A DNA stretch of 15,001 nt from Porphyromonadaceae bacterium UBA4262 (lineage in GTDB: Bacteria > Bacteroidota > Bacteroidia > Bacteroidales > Muribaculaceae), in the NCBI GenBank assembly GCA_002396085.1, contig DGWI01000005.1, forward strand, positions 17,250 to 32,250, read 5' to 3'. The position numbers and the translations under genes were made by a program. Positions 8,501-13,652 of this stretch are shown one piece after another (position 1 is the stretch's first letter; the number at the start of each line of letters is the position of its first letter). A model generated the notes under the pieces. The model was given only the letters and a program-made list of their open reading frames with translations, was not told where the DNA came from and made no database searches.

Positions 8501-8608
8501 ATTCACTTGGTTGACACTAGGGTCTTGCCACACGTCGGCGGCCCGCGTCATCGCCATGGCGGCCATCACCATTGCGGCTAGTAAGGTAATCCAGTGCTTG
8601 TTGCTCAT
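5552..8608 (-). CDS. Secreted beta-galactosidase, glycoside hydrolase family 2 (LacZ-like)
   Basis: Retaining glycosidase, probably acting on beta-galactosides in the periplasm or at the cell surface. The protein is 1018 residues, LacZ length. A signal peptide is clear (hydrophobic 7-20, likely cut near TRA-ADVWQ), unlike cytoplasmic E. coli LacZ. Domains follow GH2 order: N-terminal jelly-roll sugar-binding domain (about 35-235; GKWRFHFV, VPGLFELEGYG), Ig-like domain (about 240-330), TIM barrel (about 332-620), second Ig-like domain, then the C-terminal beta-galactosidase small-chain domain (about 740-1018). Acid/base E455 lies in SLGNEGGYG and nucleophile E518 in IQCEYAHAMGNS; H350 in KGADRHELDP also fits. 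No SusC/SusD pair or sugar-responsive regulator adjoins it, so it appears to be a stand-alone gene. Substrate (lactose, host glycan or plant galactoside) cannot be set from sequence. The start at 8608 is supported by the signal peptide and the promoter just upstream. Confidence 0.93.
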   Translation of the reverse strand: MSNKHWITLLAAMVMAAMAMTRAADVWQDPSVNQVNREMRRANFFAFESEALALTGDKTASARYLSLEGKWRFHFVKNHDQAPKDFYTTQFDDSGWTDFPVPGLFELEGYGDPIYKNIGYAWATTFESNPPHISQTNNYTGSYRRTVDIPDDWRGQQVYLHVGSATSNLTVWVNGRQVGYSEDSKVAAEFDITRYLKKGRNLIAMQVMRWCDGSYLEDQDFWRLTGIAREVYLYARPKAHITDLTIGQDLIDGKGVLDVKTTVTGKGTIEARLLDAEGREVARGQQATVANVKPWTAETPYLYTLLITLRQGDRVQEVVRQHVGFRHIEIKGGQLLVNGQPVLIKGADRHELDPDGGYIVSVERMIEDIAIMKRLNINAVRTSHYPDDPRWYDLCDEYGIYVTAEANLESHGMGYGDKTLAKRDDFLQMHLERNQANVMTLKNHPCIIVWSLGNEGGYGPNFEKAYDWVKAYDPTRPVQYERAELEGKSDIFCPMYYYYHDCERYSMSDDPRPLIQCEYAHAMGNSMGGLREYWDLIRRYPKYQGGYIWDFVDQALRDKSPITGREIFTYGGDYGRYPASDYNFNCNGIIAPDRRLNPHAHEVAYFYQNAWVRDADILQGKIEVYNENFFRPLDYVTLVAHVRTLGTGNSTGCVIDIADIQPQERRIIQSTALRDAIAQALLTEHNEVVVDFEFLARAGMPLVDEGQVLAHEQLVVRPYEFDKPDTQTATVQCEQTTAYIQLQAAGTTLVIGKRTGWIDYLDINGTPILADRKSITPEFWRAPTDNDYGASLQQRFGTWRDPKMTLKSLTHTGNQVVAQHDMPDQHAQLTMTYTLTADGQVVIRQQMTTTAGADVPHLFRYGMQLQMPASYDRIEYHGRGPIECYTDRQSSQHLGVYRGKVKDEYYDYIRPQESGNHTDVRWFKVTDAQGRGLQVWSNAPFEASALPYTTEQLDDGPVKEHTWGRHSGDLVPSGVTQLHIQQRQMGLGCVNSWGAWPLDQYMLPYADRDFTFVIQPLQ

Positions 8609-8632
8609 CTGTCAGGATTTTTAATGTGGGGA

Positions 8633-8664
8633 CAAAGATAGGGTTTTTGGCGCAGACAGCCAAA
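8633..8664 (-). promoter_or_regulatory. Promoter of the beta-galactosidase gene
   Basis: Minus strand: TTTG (8664-8661), a 20-base spacer, TATCTTTG (8640-8633). Both boxes match the Bacteroidetes consensus exactly. The -7 box lies 24 bases upstream of the ATG, so the leader is about 20 bases. The -33 box sits in the loop of a near-palindrome at 8649-8673. Confidence 0.8.
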
Positions 8665-8673
8665 TGTCTCGCC
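8649..8673. promoter_or_regulatory. Interrupted palindrome over the beta-galactosidase -33 box
   Basis: GGCG-c-AGACA (8649-8658) pairs with TGTCT-CGCC (8665-8673) around GCCAAA, with a single unpaired base: nine pairs in all. Its place across the -33 element makes an operator plausible, but no regulator gene is adjacent and a chance palindrome cannot be excluded. Confidence 0.35.
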
Positions 8674-8756
8674 AAAAAGCCGCACACCACCCCAGACTCC
8701 CACTCAATAAAATGCAAAAAATGAAGGAAAAGTATCACTAATTCAGAAAAATGATA

Positions 8757-8764
8757 TACCTTTG
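8757..8764 (+). promoter_or_regulatory. Probable -7 box of the deiminase-like gene
   Basis: TACCTTTG followed by CA fits the Bacteroidetes -7 element exactly and lies 30 bases before ATG 8795. At the expected upstream distance (about 8733-8737) there is no TTTG, so the -33 element is poor. This promoter may be weaker or activator-dependent. Confidence 0.6.
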
Positions 8765-8794
8765 CACCAATAGTCTTACTTAACTCATGTTTTT

Positions 8795-10426
8795 ATGAAA
8801 AGAACTAATACATTTTTAGTTTTGCTTGTGTTGGCCTCTGTGATGTCAACAATGGGTTACATGAACGCTCAGACGCAGACACGGGAAGCGCCCGACTGGA
8901 GAAAACTTCATTACTTGTCCGAAGAAGAGATGCTGACCCCTGTGAGGGCTACCAACCTCACTGAAACACCCGCGCCAACCGAAGCGCCTCGTTTCGTGGC
9001 AGAATTTGAGCCCATGCAGGGCGTGACGATTCGCTATCCGCTGGGCATTCCGGTTAGTTTGGTTAAGTCGTTGGCCGAGAACTGCCAAGTGTACTGCATC
9101 GTGAGCAAAAACCAACAGTCATCGGCACGGTCGAGTTTCAGCAATGCGGGGGTAAACATGGACCGAGTCACCTTTGTGAATGCGAGTTCAGATTCCTACT
9201 GGGTGCGCGACTACGGCCCATGGTATATTTTTGCCGGCAAGAATCCTGCCATTGTAGACAATGTGTATAATCGTCCGAGGCCGAACGACGACGCGATACC
9301 TTCGACCTTTGCCACGCTATGGGACATCCCCCTCTACGGCATGAACCTGACACACACTGGAGGCAACATGATGCAGGACGGACGCGGACACGCGGTTAGC
9401 GACGATTTGGTCGTTTCAGAGAACGGCTATGACGAGGACAATGTGCGCCAGAAAATGCTTGACTACCTCGGCATCGACAACTACCACATCACCATCGACC
9501 CGCAGGGAGACTACATTGCCCATGTCGACTGCTGGGGAAAATACTTGGCTCCAGATAAAATCTTGATTGCCAAACTGCCAGAGACCGACAGCAGGTATGA
9601 GAACTATGAAACCGTAGCCAATTATTTTGCCACAACCAACTGCTGCTGGGGCTATCCCTACAAGGTGTACCGTGTCGAAGAACCTGGTGGCAGCACACTT
9701 GCACCCTATACTAACAGCCTTATTCTCAACAAGCATGTCTATGTGCCGATGGGCAGCAACAGCACTTACAATGAACGCGCACTGCAGGTCTACAGGGACG
9801 CCATGCCTGGCTACGAGGTGACAGGCGTATACAACGCATCAGGTAGCACCTCGTGGCAGAATACCGATGCCTTGCATTGTCGCACGCGCGGAGTGATGGA
9901 CTTCAACATGCTGTATGTTGACCACAGGAATGTGCTCTTCGGCATGCAGGAGTGCGGTGATTCCATCGCCATAACGAGCAAGTTTATCGCCTATAGCGGC
10001 AAACCCCTGAAAGAGGACTCGCTATTGGTTTACTACAGCATTGACAACGGCCCTTACCAGACTGCGCGCATGAAAGCCACCGGTGCACCCGATGAATATG
10101 TGGGTTACATTAAGGGTTATCACCAAGCATCTGAGGTTGACTACTATGTCTTCGGTGCCGACGAATCAGGACACCGCTATCAGCAACCGGTGTTCGGCGA
10201 ACTGGATCCCCACCACTTCACTGTCAAGATGTCCATCCTGCGTGGTGATGTGAACAACGACGGAAAGGTGGATATCGCTGATGTTAACATCGTGGTGAAC
10301 ATTATTCTGGGCAAAGACAGTGCCGACAAGTATGGTGGTCGTGCCGATGTCAATAGCGTAGACGGCATTGATATTGCGGATGTCAATGCAATTGTCAACA
10401 TCATTCTCGGAAAGGATATTGAATAG
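8795..10426 (+). CDS. Secreted peptidylarginine-deiminase-like protein with dockerin-like C-terminus
   Basis: Probable secreted guanidino-group-modifying enzyme of the PPAD/agmatine-deiminase superfamily, predicted to convert arginine (peptide-bound or free) to citrulline and ammonia. The 543 residues comprise a signal peptide (1-25, cut near MNA-QTQ), a catalytic pentein domain (about 64-392), an Ig-like beta domain (about 395-478) and a dockerin-type repeat pair (484-541). Catalytic residues line up with Porphyromonas gingivalis PPAD: D139 in SYWVRDYGPW (PPAD D130), H243 and D245 in HVDCWGK (H236, D238), and C362 in DALHCRTRG (C351). R160 and R162 in NRPRPNDD sit where PPAD R152 and R154 bind the substrate carboxylate. 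That, with the Ig-like domain, favours peptidylarginine deiminase over agmatine deiminase. The tail differs: two calcium-loop segments (DVNNDGKVDIADVN at 485-498, DVNSVDGIDIADVN at 518-531) replace the type IX sorting domain. It is transcribed alone. The activity is inference; the fold is firm. Confidence 0.88.
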   Translation: MKRTNTFLVLLVLASVMSTMGYMNAQTQTREAPDWRKLHYLSEEEMLTPVRATNLTETPAPTEAPRFVAEFEPMQGVTIRYPLGIPVSLVKSLAENCQVYCIVSKNQQSSARSSFSNAGVNMDRVTFVNASSDSYWVRDYGPWYIFAGKNPAIVDNVYNRPRPNDDAIPSTFATLWDIPLYGMNLTHTGGNMMQDGRGHAVSDDLVVSENGYDEDNVRQKMLDYLGIDNYHITIDPQGDYIAHVDCWGKYLAPDKILIAKLPETDSRYENYETVANYFATTNCCWGYPYKVYRVEEPGGSTLAPYTNSLILNKHVYVPMGSNSTYNERALQVYRDAMPGYEVTGVYNASGSTSWQNTDALHCRTRGVMDFNMLYVDHRNVLFGMQECGDSIAITSKFIAYSGKPLKEDSLLVYYSIDNGPYQTARMKATGAPDEYVGYIKGYHQASEVDYYVFGADESGHRYQQPVFGELDPHHFTVKMSILRGDVNNDGKVDIADVNIVVNIILGKDSADKYGGRADVNSVDGIDIADVNAIVNIILGKDIE

Positions 10427-10449
10427 TGCTTAGAGCATTATGAATTATT

Positions 10450-10484
10450 GCAGCTTGGTGGTTTTCTGCCAAGCTGCTTTTGTT
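10450..10484 (+). terminator. Intrinsic terminator after the deiminase-like gene
   Basis: GCAGCTTGG (10450-10458) pairs with CCAAGCTGC (10469-10477) around a 10-base loop and is followed at once by TTTTGTT. This is a textbook rho-independent terminator 24 bases past the stop, and it separates this gene from the lipoprotein gene. Confidence 0.9.
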
Positions 10485-10510
10485 AGTAGTATAATCAGAC
10501 AACAATCACA

Positions 10511-10551
10511 ACATGGGCAACAAAGTTGTAGTTGTTAAAGGTTGTCCATGT
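10511..10551. repeat. 11-bp inverted repeat in the intergenic region
   Basis: ACATGGGCAAC (10511-10521) pairs with GTTGTCCATGT (10541-10551) around a 19-base loop, with one G-T pair. There is no T run, so it is not a standard terminator. It lies between the terminator and the next promoter, so it may be a small structured RNA remnant, a binding site or chance. Confidence 0.4.
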
Positions 10552-10585
10552 CATCAGAATGTGTATGAACGCATCATAGCAAAAA

Positions 10586-10613
10586 ATTCTGCATTCTGCA
10601 TTCTCCATTCTCA
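10586..10613. repeat. Four tandem 7-base units ahead of the lipoprotein promoter
   Basis: ATTCTGC, ATTCTGC, ATTCTCC, ATTCTCA follow one another without gap, ending 11 bases before the -7 box at 10625. The array covers the place where the -33 element should be. It looks like a small degenerate microsatellite. Confidence 0.6.
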
Positions 10614-10624
10614 ATTAAAATAAT

Positions 10625-10632
10625 TACCTTTG
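10625..10632 (+). promoter_or_regulatory. Probable -7 box of the lipoprotein-menA unit
   Basis: TACCTTTG followed by CAG matches the Bacteroidetes -7 element, 30 bases before ATG 10663. The -33 position falls inside the ATTCT repeats and reads TTCT rather than TTTG, so the upstream half is poor. Confidence 0.58.
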
Positions 10633-10662
10633 CAGTTCAGTAAAAATACTTATTAGAGTAAA

Positions 10663-12180
10663 ATGAAGATAATCAAACAGATAACAGTAATGTGCTGCAT
10701 GGTTGCCCTGATGGTGGCATGCAAGGAGAAGTCGGACTACCCATACGAGACTGAGTATCTGCCTGTGCAACTGGTGGGCTCGGAGAAATGGAGCATCCTC
10801 GATGTGCGCTCGGGCGAACTGGTGGCCAAGGATGCCTATGACATCATGCCCAGCGCTGTGGTCAGTGGCATGTACTCGGTGATGAATGATGAGGGTACAT
10901 TTGATTTCTACAATGTGGCCGACCCCAAGCATCCGGTCAACAAGGTGCATTATGGTAGCGTGACCTCGTTCGGCAATGATGGGCTGGCTGTGGTGAGCCG
11001 CCGTGGAGGGCCGCTGGAGGTCATCGACACCAAGTGTGAGGTGGTCAAGACACTGCCCAAGGAGGTGGCTCAGTGTGGAATGTTCTACAATGGTCTGGCT
11101 GCCTATCAGAACGACCAGGGGCAGTGGGGCTATATCAACGTGCAGGGTGATACCGTGATTGCTGCTCAATATGCTCAGGTGCACGAGTTCTTGCACAGCG
11201 ACTGCGCCATTGTGATTGACAATCATCAGGACAATGACAGTGCCGTGATGTTCACAATTATCGACAAGACGGGCAAGCGGTTGTTTGACTGCTCGTCGGC
11301 CGAGTATCAGTTGATTCAGCCCTACTATGTCTCGGGAGTGCTACCTGTGGTCAAGGGCGACACCATCGTGTGCCTGGACAGGCAAGGCAAGGAAGTACCC
11401 AACCCCAATCAGAACCACAGTGCGGTGGACAGTGCCCACTATGATGACTATACCCGCACTGCCGCCAACTTGTTTATTGTCCTCAAGGGCAAGAAGATGG
11501 GGCTGGTTGACCAGAACAACAAGGTGCTCATCAAGCCGCAATTTGACCGACTGGTTGACCTGACCGCCGACCGCTATATCGCCATCAACGACACGGTGTG
11601 CCATCTGGTCGACCGGCAAGGTCAAGCTGTGGGCAATGTGAAGTTCACTCATGTGCATGGTGGAGTGGAGAATGTGCCTGCCGCCCGTGGATTTATTGAC
11701 ACCGACCTGGCCGTGGCATCGATGATGATGCTTTTCGGACCGGACTATTGCTGTGGCGCTCGCCCGGGCACCACATTGATGGATATGAATGCGTTGCTCG
11801 ACAGTGACCCGTCGGGCTATGTCGGGGCGAACTTTGTGAATTACCAGCAAGGGCCGTTCATCATTCAATATATGTTCAACAATGAGGTGGCATCGGTGCC
11901 TAACCAGGGTGCCGCACCCACCTTCAATCTGGATGCCCGCGTGATGGGTGTGCTGATTGCACTGAATCTGGCTCATACGGGTGTTGAGACCGAACCCACT
12001 ATTGTGCAGAAGACGCAGGGTGTGCTGGGCACGCGTGGATTTGTGCTTGAGGGCAATGGCATCTTCACCAGCGAGGCGGGCCCGGCCATCTCGATGGGCT
12101 ACGACCACGGCATCTTCAACCTCTACTACTTCATGAACCGCTCCTACGCTCAGCCCCTGCCCCAGAAACCCCGCAAGTGA
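10663..12180 (+). CDS. WG-repeat lipoprotein of unknown function
   Basis: Predicted envelope lipoprotein. A type II signal peptide ends in LMVAC with C20 as the lipidated cysteine, and CKEKSD follows. The 505-residue protein carries WG-type beta repeats, best seen at 153-176 (GQWGYINVQGDTVIAAQY) and 277-300 (KKMGLVDQNNKVLIKPQFD). A more degenerate copy is at 43-62 (WSILDVRSGELVAKDAYD), with likely others between. Such repeats usually build a beta-propeller-like binding surface. The C-terminal 175 residues (about 330-505; FIDTDLAVASMMMLFGPDYCCG, GAAPTFNLDARVMGVLIALNL, SEAGPAISMGYDHGIFNLYYFMN) are not WG repeats and form a separate, better-ordered domain I do not recognise. The last base of its TGA is the first base of the menA ATG, so translation is probably coupled. 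Function unknown; no catalytic motif identified. Confidence 0.85.
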   Translation: MKIIKQITVMCCMVALMVACKEKSDYPYETEYLPVQLVGSEKWSILDVRSGELVAKDAYDIMPSAVVSGMYSVMNDEGTFDFYNVADPKHPVNKVHYGSVTSFGNDGLAVVSRRGGPLEVIDTKCEVVKTLPKEVAQCGMFYNGLAAYQNDQGQWGYINVQGDTVIAAQYAQVHEFLHSDCAIVIDNHQDNDSAVMFTIIDKTGKRLFDCSSAEYQLIQPYYVSGVLPVVKGDTIVCLDRQGKEVPNPNQNHSAVDSAHYDDYTRTAANLFIVLKGKKMGLVDQNNKVLIKPQFDRLVDLTADRYIAINDTVCHLVDRQGQAVGNVKFTHVHGGVENVPAARGFIDTDLAVASMMMLFGPDYCCGARPGTTLMDMNALLDSDPSGYVGANFVNYQQGPFIIQYMFNNEVASVPNQGAAPTFNLDARVMGVLIALNLAHTGVETEPTIVQKTQGVLGTRGFVLEGNGIFTSEAGPAISMGYDHGIFNLYYFMNRSYAQPLPQKPRK

Positions 12181-13070
12181 TGAGCAAGATCAAAATATGG
12201 ATTGAGTGCATGCGGCTGCGCACACTGCCCGTGTCGCTGTCGGGTGTGGTCATCGCCACCGCATTGGCGTGGTGGACAAACCGTTTTGCTGCGGTGCCGG
12301 CATTGCTGTGCTTGCTCTTTGCCCTGCTGGCGCAGATAGCATCAAACTTTGCCAACGAATACTACGATTTCAAGAAAGGTGCTGATAAAGTGGGTCGCGT
12401 GGGACCGCGTCGTGGAGTCACCGAGGGCGACATCAAGCCTCGCACGCTGCTCATCGTCACCTTTGCCACACTGGCTGTCGCTGGTGTGGTGGGTTGCTGC
12501 CTCATCCCCTACGGTGGATGGTGGCTGTTGCCTGTAGGCATCTTTATTGCTTTGGGTGCTCTGGCCTATAGCACAGGGCCTTATCCGCTGAGTTATCATG
12601 GATTGGGCGAGTTGGCTGTGTTCTTTTTCTTTGGAGTCATTCCGGTCACGCTTACTTATTATGTGCAGGCCTTGCGCATCGAGCCGCTTGTCATCCTGGC
12701 GTCGATGGCCACAGGTTTCCTGGGGGTGAATGTGTTGCTGGTCAACAATTACCGTGATGTGGACGATGACCGCGAGGCTGGCAAACGCACCTCGGTCGTC
12801 ATCTTCGGTCGCCAGCCCGCCGCTGCGGCCTATCTGATTAACGGCTATGTGGCGATGTGCTTACTCACCCCGCTGTGGATTCTGGCAGCGTTGGCGCCTA
12901 CCGTCCCGGTGTGGGTGCTCGTTGCTCCTGTGGTTTATCTGGCGCTGCACACCGTCACTTGGCATCGTCTCACCACCCGCGACGGTGCCGCCCTCAACCC
13001 GCTGCTTGGCGCCACTGCCCGCAACATGCTCATCTTCACCCTGCTACTCACCCTGTTGCTCAACATCTAG
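12180..13070 (+). CDS. menA: 1,4-dihydroxy-2-naphthoate polyprenyltransferase
   Basis: Inner-membrane UbiA-family prenyltransferase that attaches the polyprenyl tail to dihydroxynaphthoate in menaquinone synthesis. The 296-residue protein is hydrophobic, with about eight or nine membrane helices. Both aspartate-rich prenyl-diphosphate/Mg motifs are present: NEYYDFKKGAD (59-69) and NNYRDVDDDREAGKRT (189-204). The second is characteristic of MenA rather than UbiA or heme O synthase. The ATG at 12180 is preferred over the GTG at 12177 because the ATGA junction (stop of the lipoprotein, start of menA) is a standard coupled arrangement. Other men genes are not in the window. A very strong hairpin lies 14 bases past its stop. 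Confidence 0.93.
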   Translation: MSKIKIWIECMRLRTLPVSLSGVVIATALAWWTNRFAAVPALLCLLFALLAQIASNFANEYYDFKKGADKVGRVGPRRGVTEGDIKPRTLLIVTFATLAVAGVVGCCLIPYGGWWLLPVGIFIALGALAYSTGPYPLSYHGLGELAVFFFFGVIPVTLTYYVQALRIEPLVILASMATGFLGVNVLLVNNYRDVDDDREAGKRTSVVIFGRQPAAAAYLINGYVAMCLLTPLWILAALAPTVPVWVLVAPVVYLALHTVTWHRLTTRDGAALNPLLGATARNMLIFTLLLTLLLNI

Positions 13071-13084
13071 AGGACATTAAACTC

Positions 13085-13118
13085 AGAGGGCTGGATATCG
13101 ATTGATATCCAGCCCTCT
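13085..13118. terminator. Bidirectional terminator between menA and tRNA-Ala
   Basis: A perfect 15-bp stem (13085-13099 with 13104-13118) closes a 4-base GATT loop; each arm contains AGAGGGCTGGATATC or its complement. It sits 14 bases after menA (plus) and 7 bases after the 3' end of the tRNA (minus). T runs are short on both sides (TT plus; GAGTTTA minus), so action may rest on stem strength. Confidence 0.8.
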
Positions 13119-13124
13119 TGATTG

Positions 13125-13197
13125 TGGAGCACAGCGGACTCGAACCGCTTACCTCAACACTGCCAGTGTTGCGCTCTACCAGATGAGCTAGTGCCCC
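13125..13197 (-). tRNA. tRNA-Ala (anticodon GGC)
   Basis: The 73-base cloverleaf reads on the minus strand. Acceptor GGGGCAC pairs with GTGCTCC, including the G3-U70 pair that identifies alanine tRNAs; the discriminator base is A. The D arm is GCTCATCTGGTAGAGC. The anticodon stem CAACA/TGTTG carries loop CTGGCAG (anticodon GGC at 13164-13162). The T arm is AGCGG-TTCGAGT-CCGCT. CCA is not encoded (CAA follows the discriminator), so it is added after trimming, consistent with the tRNase Z in this window. It is a single tRNA gene rather than part of an rRNA operon, and reads C-ending alanine codons. Confidence 0.97.
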
Positions 13198-13207
13198 ATT
13201 GCGGCTG

Positions 13208-13238
13208 CAAAGGTACAACCATTTTCTGAACCCACAAA
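13208..13238 (-). promoter_or_regulatory. Promoter of tRNA-Ala
   Basis: Minus strand: TTTG (13238-13235), a 19-base spacer, TACCTTTG (13215-13208), followed by CAG. Both boxes match the Bacteroidetes consensus exactly, and the -7 box ends 10 bases before the mature tRNA 5' end, implying almost no leader. This is a strong, well-supported site. Confidence 0.85.
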
Positions 13239-13272
13239 ATTTTTCCCCCACTTTTTTCGGAAAATCACCTAT

Positions 13273-13356
13273 TTGGCGGATTAGGGACGGTTCTTTTTCG
13301 CCAAAAGTTAAATCAGCTTAACAAATGGTGAAAAAGAACCGTCCCCAATCCGCCAA
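13273..13356. repeat. 84-base palindromic element with 27-bp arms
   Basis: Arms 13273-13299 and 13330-13356 are complementary at 26 of 27 positions. They share the core GGGACGGTTCTTTTTC and end in TTGGCGGATT outward. The 30-base centre can also fold: GCCA with TGGT (one G-T pair), then GTTAA (13307-13311) with TTAAC (13318-13322) around a 6-base loop. The only arm mismatch is A opposite C on the plus strand, which becomes a G-U pair in a minus-strand RNA. No ORF overlaps it. Size, symmetry and intergenic position suggest a mobile palindromic repeat (REP/REPIN- or MITE-like) rather than a terminator. Confidence 0.8.
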
Positions 13357-13652
13357 GCCGATTTGCTAGAATTGTGTGATTTCTGTCCGTAGGACACTAC
13401 AAGTTCGTTAAAATACTAATTACACCGTAAAGGTAGGCATTTTTCTCTATTTGCGTTTGTTCTTCAGAGAATTTTTGTTCATGAGCTGTTTGTGATCATC
13501 ATAGGGCTTGATTGGGCGGTGTGGTAAAAGACACGATTTTTGGCAATAAATTGTACCTTTGCAGCGTTTTTTAGATACTCTTGTTTATCCTGCTGCAAGT
13601 GTTTCGGTAATTGGAAATGTTATTACATAGTTGTAAGCGTATTGGTTGCAAA
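13357..13652. other. A+T-rich stretch without a recognised gene
   Basis: About 300 bases between the palindromic element and the membrane ORF. Visible items are a small 5-bp hairpin (TGTCC-GTA-GGACA, 13384-13396) and a probable -7 box at 13554. No coding frame with plausible start and composition was found on either strand. Confidence 0.6.
13554..13561 (+). promoter_or_regulatory. Probable -7 box of the small membrane ORF
   Basis: TACCTTTG followed by CAG fits the Bacteroidetes -7 element. No TTTG lies 19-21 bases upstream; one at 13539 is only 11 bases away. It supports the idea that the following ORF is transcribed, from a start site near 13567. Confidence 0.5.

Noticed and set aside
8795..10426. 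Simple agmatine deiminase for polyamine synthesis
   Set aside because: Agmatine deiminases are cytoplasmic and lack a signal peptide, an Ig-like domain and a dockerin-like tail. The NRPRP arginine pair also favours a peptide substrate.
11341..12108. 255-codon minus-strand frame inside the WG-repeat lipoprotein gene
   Set aside because: The plus-strand frame has a signal peptide, WG repeats and a coupled junction to menA. The antisense product is histidine- and valine-rich without motifs, typical of a shadow frame.
13125..13197. tRNA-Ala as integration site of the accessory segment to its right
   Set aside because: Integrases normally use the 3' end of a tRNA gene, which here faces menA on the left. 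The accessory segment lies on the 5' side, and no duplicated tRNA 3' fragment or integrase was seen.
13273..13356. Palindrome as a CRISPR repeat or a transcription terminator
   Set aside because: It occurs once in the window with no spacer array, and it is far longer than a terminator and lies upstream of both flanking transcription units.
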